A DNA stretch of 64,000 bases from Colius striatus (Eukaryota > Chordata > Aves > Coliiformes > Coliidae), in NCBI RefSeq assembly GCF_028858725.1, contig NC_084772.1, positions 19,507,548-19,571,547 on the forward strand, read 5' to 3'. The position numbers and the translations under genes were made by a program. How positions within the stretch are numbered: position 1 is the first letter of the stretch; every line of letters starts with the position of its first letter. Below the pieces are notes generated by a model. The model saw only the letters and a program-made list of their open reading frames with translations, was not told where the DNA came from and searched no databases. This document shows, piece by piece, positions 44,401 through 55,560 of this stretch.

Positions 44401-46063
44401 CCATAATGAAAGAAAAGGAGGAACTTACTTTATTTTATAAAACCAGGTACTTCAAGGCTTGAAAATGTCAGCAGTAAATTTTAGGAAATCACCACATGGC
44501 ATTTACACAGGACTGCAGCACAAAATCTCACGTTAGATTTCAGTTTGGGGAAGAGAAGAGGTATGAGTCTGAATTTCTGTTTGCAAAAGTTTGTGACCAC
44601 GTGCATGCTGCACAGAAAGAGCTGCCATGCTGGTTTCTGGTAAATTAAGTTGGGACTCCTGCTCTGTGCAACAACATTGACTGCCACTGCCACTCTCTCA
44701 CCCAGTCCTACTGCTGTGAACTGTAACATGTCTGACAAATAAACTCCCAAAATGTGACCAAGGAAGATTTTTTCTTAACAGTACAGGATAAAATTACTGG
44801 CTTGGAGTAGGAACTTCAAAGTTGTGTCTGATTAAAGTTGGCTAAAGAAGTATCTAGGTTTATTTCTTCATTTGTTTTACTTCCTGGTATTTAAAATAAG
44901 TTTTGTGACACAGAAGCTTCACTCTTATTTGGGAGGTTAATTTAAATTAATATATTTTGAGAGTAATGTAAAGACTCTGACATTCAACAACTATAAAAAT
45001 GTGAAGCCACTTACTTGTAAAGTAGCTTGTTCGAAAAAATATTCCAAATATATTACTGATGGAGTTCTTCAGTACACATCTTGGAATTGTCCCAGTTCGA
45101 GGGGAATTGTACTAATGCAGACTTCCCCTGAAAAAGGAGAACCCTCTTATTTAAACAAGTTCATGTATTTTATTGCAAGCCTAAAAGGTAATGCAAATGG
45201 TTATCATGCACATATAACTGCATGACACCGCTGATTGCTTCCTGTTTCGCTTTATAAATAACCCTCTATACTTTTGTTAAACAAGTTTTCACAATATTAT
45301 GAAATCCACAATCATTAAGTTGTCATTGACATGGCATTTTTAGAAACAGAAATACACAAGAAGACAGGCTGAGCACATCACATTCATTTGCAATGTCACC
45401 CACCCATTCTCTGAGCTGAAGATGACAAGCATTAGAAGAAGACATGCTAAGCCTCTGCAGGTGAAATTTTAAAATCAGAGTAATCACTTGAAATTGTTAA
45501 CAGACAACTTATTGACAAGACAGGGGGATGATTTTTTTCAGCCATTTCCCTAACACTAAACACACCTCTGTGCAGAATTTCAGTGTTTACCATAGCCTCA
45601 TCAGTTACTGGTTTATGTGAAGTACCACCATAGTTCAGTTTTTGTGACAATAATAGATTTAGTCATCCTCATGTGCTTTCTCCCTCCCCTGCTCCTGCAC
45701 ATTATTCTTCTCTCCAGCTGCCTACACCATTACCCCCCACCTTGGTCCCCTTCAAGGGGAAGAAGATCAATGTTTGAAAAGCACTTGGATATTATGAAGA
45801 GCTAAGTATCCCCACTGAGATGCTCACAGCTTTCCTCTAAACTGTTAATTTATTTGCTTCAATGCCTGTCCTAATCAAATTTACACTGAGTCTTTGTTAT
45901 ACATATAAAGCACAAACCTCCAGGACAAAGCATTACATTTCAACCCCTAATATACCAAGCAACAGTTTTTAGCTTGACCATTTGAAAATCTTTATCTCAC
46001 ATTAGCAGATTAAACTAAACTACTAAAGTTTCATGCACAATGCCATCTGTTTGCAGAGGTGAT

Positions 46064-46165
46064 TATCATAGAATCAAAGAATCTTAAGGATTAGAAGGGA
46101 CCTCGAAAGCTCATATAGTCCAACCCCCTGCCAGAGCAGGACCACCTAGAGTAGGTCACATAGGA
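46064..46165 (-). mobile_element. CR1 retrotransposon, short 3' fragment
   Basis: The plus strand reads ATCATAGAATCAAAGAATCT, TAGTCCAACCCCCTGCCAGA and GACCACCTAGAGTAGGTCAC, a reversed CR1 3' end. It lies in the long 5' intron of ZDHHC7, about 190 bp from a plus-oriented CR1 tail. Confidence 0.85.
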
Positions 46166-46349
46166 ATACTAATGTGATGTTGTTCTACTTTTAGGTGTTA
46201 TTTGAATTTCTTAGGTTGAGAATGTCTCATCTGACCTGCAGCTCATTGTTAGTGAAACCTGAGCCTACAACACACATACATTATTGAATTTAAAAAGAAT
46301 AAATAAACCACTTTTGAAGAAGATACATTACAAACTCATCATCACTGGC

Positions 46350-46415
46350 AAGATGGTCTGGGAAAATGACTCGATCTCAAAGGTCTTTTCCAACAGTAAT
46401 GACTCTATGTTTCTA
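46350..46415 (+). mobile_element. CR1 retrotransposon, tail fragment
   Basis: A short piece reads GATCTCAAAGGTCTTTTCCA, AACAGTAATGACTCTATG, which is the CR1 3' end in plus orientation, facing the reversed fragment at 46064-46165. Confidence 0.65.
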
Positions 46416-47581
46416 AGATATTTTTATTTTTCCACTGGAGCTAGAGAAGACCCACTGCAACAGCAAATCTCCTTTCTGTAAGTTCACTGGAAGAAGGTTA
46501 CTCAGGGCATTAGGAAGATGAATGATATAATACAGCTATTGTATTATGAGGCCCCTGCACTGTCAATTAAGTTTTAAAAAGGGCCCTTCAGGGTTAATTA
46601 CCATCCTTTTCCCTGCTATTTTCTGAGGAAGAAATGAAAAATGCTGTTGTAGGGAAAAAAATATTTGTTAAAAAAACCCAGATCAACAGATAAGAATTTA
46701 TATTTAAGCTAAAAATCTATCAGATGTCAAAGCCTAAATCTTTTTCCTTCACGCTATCCAACAGACAGTTCCTATGGTTCTTTGTATCTCAGTTACAACG
46801 TAAACAGAATGCCTTTATTTCAACATTTCTGATTGTGCACTGCTAAATCAATAGTTGTAGGGACACTAACAGATACTGCACACTGGAATAATAATCCTGC
46901 AGTGCTTACACATGATAGATTTAAATCCTACCTAGAAACCACAGCATCGGTGGCAAATAAAGATCACAGAACTGCAGTCTCATTACAAGGTGACAAGATA
47001 AACACTAACTTTGATAACTGCTAAAATTTCAAGTAAACCAAGTGGACACACCTACTACTGCATCCTACTCCATGCAAAGACATTTAATAAGTAAACTGTG
47101 GCTTGTTTCAACTTCTCAATGACTTGTGTAGCTAACAACCTTACAGCAAACAAATTAAGCTACTCCAATAACTACATCAACCAGTGAAACAAACCCCTTT
47201 AGCTCAGCCCCAGCAGTCACCTCACTCTGAACTAGGAGCCCTCTGCCAGGGCTTCAAGGCTCATCTTTCTCAGCAACCAGAACATGTGGAAGAATGGCTA
47301 CAGTAGTAAGTATTCAAAGGAACCAAATCATCAGCTACAGTCTCAATTTAGCACTGACAGGCTCAACTTTCTATCTGTAATTACGGAGAGATGTGCCAAA
47401 TTTCAAGAATCTGGGACATATGTAACACAGTGCACACAATTCTGAAAAAGAGCAGCTGAAATAGCTTGTGATGGCAACTCATGATACAAACCTAAGTGCT
47501 ATAATCAACTTATCTCCAAATCCATCCCGTATCCTTAGTTTATACAGAATATAGCTCATCATCTCTCTAAATTCTTGTTGC

Positions 47582-47626
47582 TTTTGCTCTAACTTAATAT
47601 ATTTTGCTCTAACTTAATATATTTTG
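47582..47626. repeat. Short tandem repeat, about two copies of a 20-bp unit
   Basis: The unit TTTTGCTCTAACTTAATATA is repeated twice plus a few bases in the ZDHHC7 5' intron. No function is suggested. Confidence 0.85.
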
Positions 47627-49799
47627 TGCCATATTTATCTCATGAGTTTCCTGTTTATGCCTTGTAGTCCTGACCCATGTCTGCTGTGCTGCAAGCACAC
47701 AGGGATACTTTACAGGGGAAACAGGGAACTAATGTGATGCTATTCATATGCATCCCAATCTTCAGTAAGTACATATTGAACACTTCAAGCCATTGCAGTG
47801 ATTCTCCTTTTGCCACCACTTACTCTACAGCATGTGCCAGGCCACAGAAAAACACTGGAATTGTTTCTTTTCAGCTCTGAAGAGGGGATAAGCTTCTTCA
47901 AAATACTCTCAGAAAAGAGAGTACATGGAAGAAGTACTTAAGCATAAGTAGGGATGTCTAACTGGGAAGCTGGTCATCTAATTATTCATGTCTTTATGCC
48001 AGTAGCATCTTTATAAACATCATCAAAACCCAGCAATGAGAATTCAGGGTAAAACAAGTTATGCAAAATAAAAGGAAAAAAAACCAAACCCATGCATGTG
48101 TTTAGAACACATATTTACAGAAGACATTAAAGGGTTTTGCTATCAGCAATAAACCTGATAGATTTGTGATACACAAGTCACCTTTCCACAAGCCGCAAAA
48201 ATAACATCTGAGACATTCAGCAAGGTATCATTTCAATGACAAATTTTTCTCCCATAGATGTGGAAAATAAAGAAAATAGATTTCAGGAGACCTTGCCCAG
48301 CAAATATATCCATCATCTGATACACAAACAGTTCATCGAGATCCAATAGCAAGGACAGAACACTTCTGTCCTTTACACAACCTTTACTTGAGAGAAGGGC
48401 ACAAATACAGTCTATGGCTGGGCTTTGTACCTTACCTCTCTTGGAACAGGGCCACAAAAATCAAAACCAGATTAGACTCCAGAAAGTTATATCCTTAAAC
48501 AACTATCAGCATTGTCACAAGGAAATTAAAAGTTCTATTCCTTTGCCAACAGCAATTATATTCATCACATTCTACTTCAGAGTATGATGTTTTAATTCCA
48601 ATTTTTGCATTCTTCAATATACACTATATCCTCCTGCTCAACTGGAGGGAGCCTGAATCTCACATTTACCGATTGCACTCAGTGTGTCAGGCTTGAGGTC
48701 AGGCTGGCAAGCAAGTTTTACTGTCAGTTATACCCACATTAACACCTCATCCTTCCTTCTAGGTCCCTCAAAAAATAATGTAATCAAAGCTGATCCATTT
48801 TCTCTAGTAATTTTCAATACTGATTAATGGAGTGTTAAAGCCTTTACTGCAGTGGTTCCTCACTTATACCAAAACTCACACAAAGCCCCACATTTCCTAT
48901 ATATTCTTCATCTTTGGTCTTTCAACTGCTGCACAATGCCACCAGTTTATTTTCCTTAAAAGTATGTCTTCATAAAAGGAATAAAAACCAAATCTGTCAG
49001 ACATATATGATACTAGCTAGAGCAAAACCAAAAATGATGCTGAGATGAAAAGTATTATCAATTCCTTTCTGCCACAAAGACCTTTCAGCTATTCAGCTCT
49101 AATCTAAAACTGCTAACATTTTAGTTTTCATCTAGTATGTCTCTGCTTATCTGTAAAGTTTCAAAGTCAGAGAGCATCCACTTCAAAAGATCTAATTTAA
49201 GTCCGCTAGTGTGAACAGTCACAATGACTTCAACCTAATTATGTCTTCAGCAAAGCAAACAGTTCCCTTACTGTAATTCAGCATCCTGATACCAGTATCT
49301 AACTATATATATGTGGTGTAGAAAATAACACATGATTCCCCATTCTTTTTTCTATAGCACAGATCACATACATGCTGTGCTGTACAAATCCACTCTCATT
49401 TTTCAGAGTGCCAACTACCTGCATTCCCAGACCCTGCAAGTGTTATTCTATCCTCCTGGAAATAAGGAAAACTAGCACCACATAAATCAGCAGAACTCCC
49501 AGAGCAAGTGCTAGGGCATTACGGAAAAGCATGCTGTATCAAATGGTTGCAGCTCTCTTCCCTCTCAAGCTTCCCACGGCGGCAGCTGGGATTCTACAAC
49601 ACAACTGAGCTGGGGGACAGGGACACTTCCATCACTTGTTTCCATGGCTGCTGACACATGATTGTAAGCTTTTCTTTAAATAATCCGAAAAGAGGCTGAA
49701 GCAACAGCCAGGAACCAGCAACACTCCATTAAGAACTGACATCAATCACCGTCAGGGACGGAGCCTGACGGGGCACCCAGCCCTCACCCCCAGGACAGG

Positions 49800-50420
49800 A
49801 ACCTGATCCTCGCTTAACCTTCACCGCTCGCCCTTCGCCGAGGCTTCACCGGAGCACCGCGCTCCTTCCTTCCCAAGCCTAAGCCTCTGCGAGGGCCGGG
49901 GCGGGGAGCGCAGAGAAGGCCCGCGGCAGCGGGCTCCCTCCGGGGAACCGTCTCTGTGAGGAAGGTGGCCCGGGGAGTGAACGGGAGCACATTTACCTCA
50001 GCGGCGGCGGCCCCGCTGCCCTCAGAGCTGCGGCTGGCGCCGTGCCGGTGGGGCGAGCCGGGGCCGAGCCCCCGCCGCTGAACCGCCGTCGTCGCCGCCA
50101 CCGTGCCCCGTGTCACCGGGCGCTCCGCGGAGCCGACGACTCCCGGAAGCGGGAAGGGCAGAGCCTCAGGAGGCGGAAGCCCGGGCGCCGCGCAGTGCGC
50201 AGGCGCGGAAGCGGGCGGGGCTGCCCCCTGGCCGGAATGCGCAGGCGCCTACGGGAGGGGGATGGTGGGGGGGCGCTGGCCGCTGCGCGCATGCGCGGCC
50301 CGAGCGGGACGGCCTTGGCGGCGGCTGTCCGGCAGGAGGGAGGTGCGCCGGCGGCGCCGCCGGGGGGCGCTGTGCAGTGCCGCGCACACAGGTACAGGGT
50401 GCGCGCCTCCATCCCCTACG
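49800..50420. promoter_or_regulatory. ZDHHC7: CpG-island promoter of ZDHHC7 with NRF1- and ETS-type sites
   Basis: This is a dense CpG block in otherwise AT-rich DNA, without a clear TATA box. NRF1-type elements are at 50196-50206 and 50238-50248 (both TGCGCAGGCGC) and 50287-50296 (GCGCATGCGC). ETS-type CCGGAAGC occurs near 50143-50151, with further GCGGAAGC copies at about 50173 and 50205, and a GC box GGGCGGGGC near 50213-50221. Such promoters are typical of broadly expressed genes and often fire in both directions. Confidence 0.7.
49997..50110 (-). other. ZDHHC7: Probable noncoding first exon of ZDHHC7
   Basis: Within the CpG island the minus strand has a good donor, CCGCTGAG|GTAAAT, with its last exon base at 49997. 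The first coding exon of ZDHHC7 has an acceptor (GCAG at 40167-40170) 17 bp upstream of its ATG, so an upstream untranslated exon is required and this is the best candidate. The 5' limit is only estimated. Confidence 0.55.
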
Positions 50421-50424
50421 TGTA

Positions 50425-51035
50425 CAAGGCACCTGGGAAGCTCATCCTGTGCAACCCCTGCCAGAGCAGGGCCACCTAGAGCACGTCACACGGGACCTCG
50501 TCCAGCTGGGTTTGGAACGTGTCCAGAGAGGGAGACTCCACAGCCCATCTGGGCAGCCCCTGACAGGGCTCCCTCACTCTCACACTGAAGAAGTTTTTCC
50601 TTGTTTCTTTGGAGCCTCTTCTGTTCCACCTTGTACCCGTTGCCCCTTGTCCTATCATTGTCCATCGCTGAGAACAGCCTGGAGCCACCCTCCTGTCACC
50701 CAGCCTTTACATATTTGTAAACATTAATGAGCTCACCCCTCAGTCTTCTCCAACCCTCAGCCTTTCATCACAAGGGAGATGCTCCACTCCATCATCCCTG
50801 TGGCCCTGCGCTGGACTCTCTCCAGCAGCTCCCTGCTTTAGTGAACTGAGGGGCCCAGAACTGGACACAATATTCCAGATCCAGTCTAACACCCCTTCTA
50901 ACACAGCCCAGGATGCCATTGGCGTTCTTGGCCAGGAGGGAACATTGCTGGCTAATGGTCATCCCGCTGTCCACCAGGACCCCCGGGTCCTTTTCATCAC
51001 CAGTAGCGTTGTAGTCCAGCAACAGGACATCTGCC
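50425..51035 (-). mobile_element. CR1 retrotransposon fragment next to the ZDHHC7 CpG island
   Basis: The plus strand follows the reversed CR1 sequence: GTGCAACCCCTGCCAGAGCA, CACTGAAGAAGTTTTTCCTT, GCTGGACTCTCTCCAGCAGC, and AACACAGCCCAGGATGCCAT. It starts within about 10 bp of the CpG-rich block. Confidence 0.92.
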
Positions 51036-54000
51036 TGCACATGCAATAACTGCATACAGATCCTGTGGGTTTTACTTCTTTCATGAGCAGTTTCTGTTTT
51101 ATCTCTACGTTTGTTTTCGTGATGATACTTCATTATGGCCCCTCATTACTTCACGGAATCTGAGCAGGGTGATTTGGCACCTAAGTCAAGAGACTGTTCT
51201 GTAGCTGTTTACTAAATTGGGTCAACCCATGGCTTCAACACCAGCAGTTAAATGAGATAGATTGTTTTATATGGAAATACTATTGCACAACATCCAGAAT
51301 TTTCCACCATGTATTAGGAAATATATATGCTCAGTAGCTTTAAAACTCAGGTGCAAAATAGCAACCCTTGCAGTATGTGAGGACACATTTAAAACACATC
51401 AAGATGAAAAAGCTGAAGAGTGACAAACAGAAATTTCCACAGCTGAGGCATGCTCCTGCACCCTTTATTTTTGTTGTAGCATGACCACCCTCTAGTGGGA
51501 CACAGGCCGCAGGTGCTTAAAGGGTTGTGTGTGCTGATCACTGCAAGAATTAACAGCTGCCCACATGTCCTTGTATATTTCTACTATTTGGGGGTGGGTC
51601 TTTTTGGCATTTCCTTCTACTTCTGTGCTGAAAAATATTTCAGGGACTTCAGAGGAAAGGGACTTCAGAAATACTTGGGATTGTGTGTAGTCTTCTATCA
51701 CTCAGGAGCTGGGTTTCACATCCTAAAAGAAATTGACACCACTGTCTCTGCTATTCAAATTAAAGTATGGAAACGTCTATACACACAAGATCAGAAGAGC
51801 TAGTCTTTTTCTACAGCTTTCTTCTTCTTCCATACTTTCATTTAATATAACTAATACACTCTTTATCCAGGAATAAAAATATAATGAAGAAAAGCTTTAT
51901 TTACTTGGGTACATACTTACAGGAACATGATGCTTAATTATAGTGACCTTAACCCCTGAGAAAAATGAAAGCCATTTCATTTCCTTACACTTCCTGGCGC
52001 TTTTATTTCAGAATGGCTGAGATATGAGTTACCCAGAAGTGACCAAAAGTTAGGTATCATGTTGGGATTTTTTAGCAGTTATCTACTAGACAGGCCTCTG
52101 CATGTTATAATGCCCAGGAGGCTGTATGCTTGAGCAGTTGCTACACATGCTTTAGCAGTGACAGCTTCTAATTCAGTGGAAGTTTTGCAATCGATTTCAG
52201 TGGAACTGATGTTTAGTCTCATTTGCACGGTGTAACTAGTGCCTTTGTCCACTGGATGGTGCATCACTTATTGCTGCAGCCCTGGGGCAGCCCGGTGTTA
52301 GTGACACTGACCCTGTGACATTGGCAAAAGGTGTAGCAAGGAGAGAAAATGTATAGACAAGACAGAAATCTGAGAATTTTTTAAAGAAACATCACATATA
52401 ATTACATATAACTTAAATACAAGCTGAAAACAGGAAATTCTCTCCCAGATCTGAGCTTTCCTTAAGTACAGGCATGTCTGGGTCTCACACTGCAGGTGTG
52501 AGTTTAGCCATTTTTTTCGGGACATGGTTCTGAAAATCCAGTTACATTTGCAGCTCTCTGAGGACACAAGGCCATGATGTTTTGTTTTGGTTTGTTTTTT
52601 TCCTTGGCTTTGATTTCTGCTCAAACACTGCTAGAGAGACCAGGTAGCTTTGCACAGCAAATACAGTCAGCACTCATCACTGCAAAGATCTTGAGAACCA
52701 GTTGGACCTTGGAGCTATGCTTTGATCTGATTTTGCAGGTCCTTTATTTTTGAGGATGAAAAAAGAATTTTTTTCTGATGGAATACAGCCTTAATATAAC
52801 AATTTTCTTTGCCAGGCAGCTGGGTTTAAAAGAGCCAGTGCTGGTTAAATATTTCACTACGCTATGAGAAGTTGGATGGCCAATCCTGCAGATGCTTAAG
52901 AGCAAGTTAGCAAATTTATGCTAACCTGAAATTCTTCAATTCAGCTTTCTTTGTTCTCTATATTTTTACATCTGTTATTATATCATTATCTATTTTTATA
53001 ACTCTTCTCTGCATGCATCAGTTGCAGGTTCCTTACATCAGCAAACAAATCAGCTGAATATTTTCCTCCCCACCTTATTTGCTAAGCATGTAGAGCAGAT
53101 CTTAGACTTGTTTTAATATGCACAGCATTGTTTTTTGCCACGCCAAAAACATTACCAGACATGTCAGGACTTCAGGTTCTTCTGCAAGCCCTGCTGGTTT
53201 GGAACTCATTTCCACAGCAAACAATAATGCCAAGATAAATTGTTTGCCAGAGATAACTTCAAGCCCTCAAACAAATTACCTAAGAAATGTTGAAACATAA
53301 TGCTGCACAAAGCAAATTGTTTCACTGCTTCCTGTCATTATAGGAAGGAACAGAGCTTATCTCTGTTATGGATTCCACAGGGATGGCCACAGTACCTTCA
53401 CTTGTGTTCTTTAGGCTATGGGAGTTTATGACAGCTTCACATATCAGAGGAAGGTATGAAATCTTCATGCAAATCATTCCTGTAAGGGCTCCAGCAGTTT
53501 GGCAAAGGGCAGTGAAACTGCTCATGGATTGCAGTAGGAAAAAAAGGAAGAGTTTACAAGGATCCATCCTCTGCTGTGAGCCTTTACATCTCAGGCAGAC
53601 AGGACTGACTATGCACATGTTCGTAAAGTCACAAAGGTGGATCTTTCTGTGGCTCTTTCCCCATTGAATGTTGCTTTGTGTCAATACTGTGTTTAAATTT
53701 TAACTAAAAGCTGTTTTTCTTACTCCCTTGGCAGCCTTTCTCTGGGCTGAAGCACATCTGCTGTGCTGCAGGTGCGGGGTGATAATATTGTGATGCATCT
53801 TCTATTTTTACACTATTTCCAGTCCCTCCGGGATACAATCTGAAGTAAGAAAATAACCTTAGTATCTCTCTGTCTCTCTGCTTACTCTGTGTGGTTAACT
53901 TTAAGATGTATCCCTTGAATATTATTCAAAGAAAAGGCAATTTACAGACATAAAATTCTGAACCTCATTGTCTTAATCTCTGGTGCCTTCTGCTTTTGAC

Positions 54001-54225
54001 TTCCTGCCCTTCTGCTTTTGGTTCGATGTGGTCCATGGATGGTGATAAAGGAGTACAGAGCAGTTGTGTCTGGTCTCAGAAAAAAGGAACTGTGTAAAAA
54101 TAAGGAAGCTTTTCAAGAAGGTAAAAGGAACATCCAAGACATGGAAAACTCTTGAAGAATAGCTAGAAATGCAGTCACAGAGGCAGAGGTAAGAGCACAT
54201 CAGTATTAGAACAGACTATATAAAG
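51036..54225. other. Intergenic DNA between ZDHHC7 and the PEP-synthase-like gene
   Basis: AT-rich sequence with several short open frames on both strands, none with convincing splice sites or recognisable domains. No repeat element was recognised. Confidence 0.6.
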
Positions 54226-54480
54226 AGCAAAAAGGAGGTTGTTAAAATCAAGTTGCATTCAGAGAAGAAAATTGAAAGAAACATAAGCACCAATCTGTTA
54301 AACACAAACCACAGCAGAAGCAGTTACAAACTCCAATTTAGGCCCGACGTAGACAAGGCATTAAAACGTACAATAAATGCTGTTGTGAGTAAGAAGAAGT
54401 CTGCTGAAAAGCCTGTAGAGCTAGCTGGGAGTCAAAACATCCAGGAGACAAAAGAAAGTGCACATTCCTGTGTGACCTGA
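54226..54480 (+). other. Coding-like open frame truncated in a CR1 tail
   Basis: A lysine- and serine-rich frame (KSKKEVVKIKLHSEKKIERN through KKKSAEKPVE to ESAHSCVT) is open for over 80 codons and closes with TGA a few bases inside the CR1 at 54460. It may be a relic exon, a retrocopy fragment or chance. No family was recognised and no donor was found. Confidence 0.2.
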
Positions 54481-54570
54481 TCTAGGTAGACCTGTTTTGG
54501 CAAGGGGTTGGACCAGAAGATCTCTAAAGGTCCCTTCCAACCCCTACCATTCTATGATTCTATGATTCCG
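54460..54570 (+). mobile_element. CR1 retrotransposon, 3' fragment
   Basis: It reads TTCCTGTGTGACCTGATCTA, ATCTCTAAAGGTCCCTTCCA and ends ATTCTATGATTCTATGATTC. It supplies the stop codon of the open frame to its left. Confidence 0.9.
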
Positions 54571-54899
54571 AGAGCCTCATCTTTCTCCAAAGCGAGATCA
54601 GCTATTGCTTCAGCTGCTCCTGAGAGAGGCTGGGTTTATTTTAGTGCAGGGAAATGAGACTCAGTGCTTGTTAATTTGAAAAGGAATAGAAATATCTATT
54701 GTGCAGCCAGCCAAACGCCTTCAAAAGTACAGCTTCTAGAAATGATACCTAGAATGGATGCTGAAGGGATGCCCGTTTGGATGTCTTGGATGAACTGGGA
54801 GCAACTGAAGGTCCCTCTTACCCTGAGAGCCCTCAAAACACAAGGTCGGGAATCTACAACAGGAATTCCGATCCGAATGGAAGAGCTGGGAACATCCAC

Positions 54900-55560
54900 C
54901 ACCTGCAGCCTCGGGGAGGAGCCGCTGCTGCAGCCCTCACACCCCGCGGCGGCCCCGGGGGAAGCCCCCCGACCACCTCTCCTGCACCACAACACTGAAC
55001 CCGGAGGATTCCCTTGGAAACTTGGCCGTGCCTCTCCAGGGGCACTGCTCGGAACTTCCCTTTGGGAGCTTCCTTGCGCCGAGATGGCCACACAAAAATA
55101 AAATCATAACAATTAAAAAAAGGAGCAAATGCGGCTTCCCAGCGTGACCTCAGCGCGCTGGCAGGCGGGACAAACCCCTCACGGAAATGCTCGCCACCAG
55201 CCCCGGGACAGGGCGACGAGCGGCCCCGAGGCGGAGTTTGGCAGCGGTCCGCAGCCAGCGCCCGGCCCGCTCCGCTCCGCGCCCCGCTCCGCGCCCCGCT
55301 CCGCGCCGTGCCCCGCTCCGCGCCCCGCCCCGCTCCGCTGCGCTCCGCTCGGCCGCGATGCTGGGGCTGCTGGCGCTGCTGGTGCTGCTGGCGCTGCTCG
55401 GGGCGCGGCGAGCGGCTGCCCCCGGCGCCTGGGCCCCGCTGAAGCGCTGCACCCTCGCTTGCCTCCTGCTCTTCCACGGCGCCTGGAGGCAACGGGCGGC
55501 CGGAGGAGGTTCCGCGGAGCCGCGGCAGCCGCGGCCGCTCCGCCCCGACCCCCACGTGAG
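54900..55560. promoter_or_regulatory. CpG-island promoter and first exon region of the PEP-synthase-like gene
   Basis: A GC-rich, CpG-rich block surrounds the ATG at 55358. From 55262 to 55350 it holds a degenerate tandem array of CCGCTCCGCGCC-like units, directly in front of the start codon in the likely 5' UTR or core promoter. The AT-rich strip at 55091-55125, which includes an oligo-A run, marks a dip inside the island. No TATA box was recognised. Confidence 0.6.

Larger units (their letters stand above)
40167..49996 (-). other. ZDHHC7: ZDHHC7 5' intron
   Basis: About 9.8 kb between the probable noncoding first exon and the first coding exon. It holds the solo LTR at 40432, two opposed CR1 ends at 46064-46415 and a 20-bp tandem pair at 47582. 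The rest is AT-rich and shows no gene. The large size depends on the inferred first exon. Confidence 0.55.

Noticed and set aside
50042-50727. Open frames of 145-205 codons on the plus strand from the ZDHHC7 CpG island
   Set aside because: They are arginine-, alanine- and glycine-rich as expected of any CpG island and run into a reversed CR1.
53322-53684. Opposed open frames of about 100-120 codons between ZDHHC7 and the PEP-like gene
   Set aside because: Both strands are open over the same DNA with no start context, splice sites or recognised domain.
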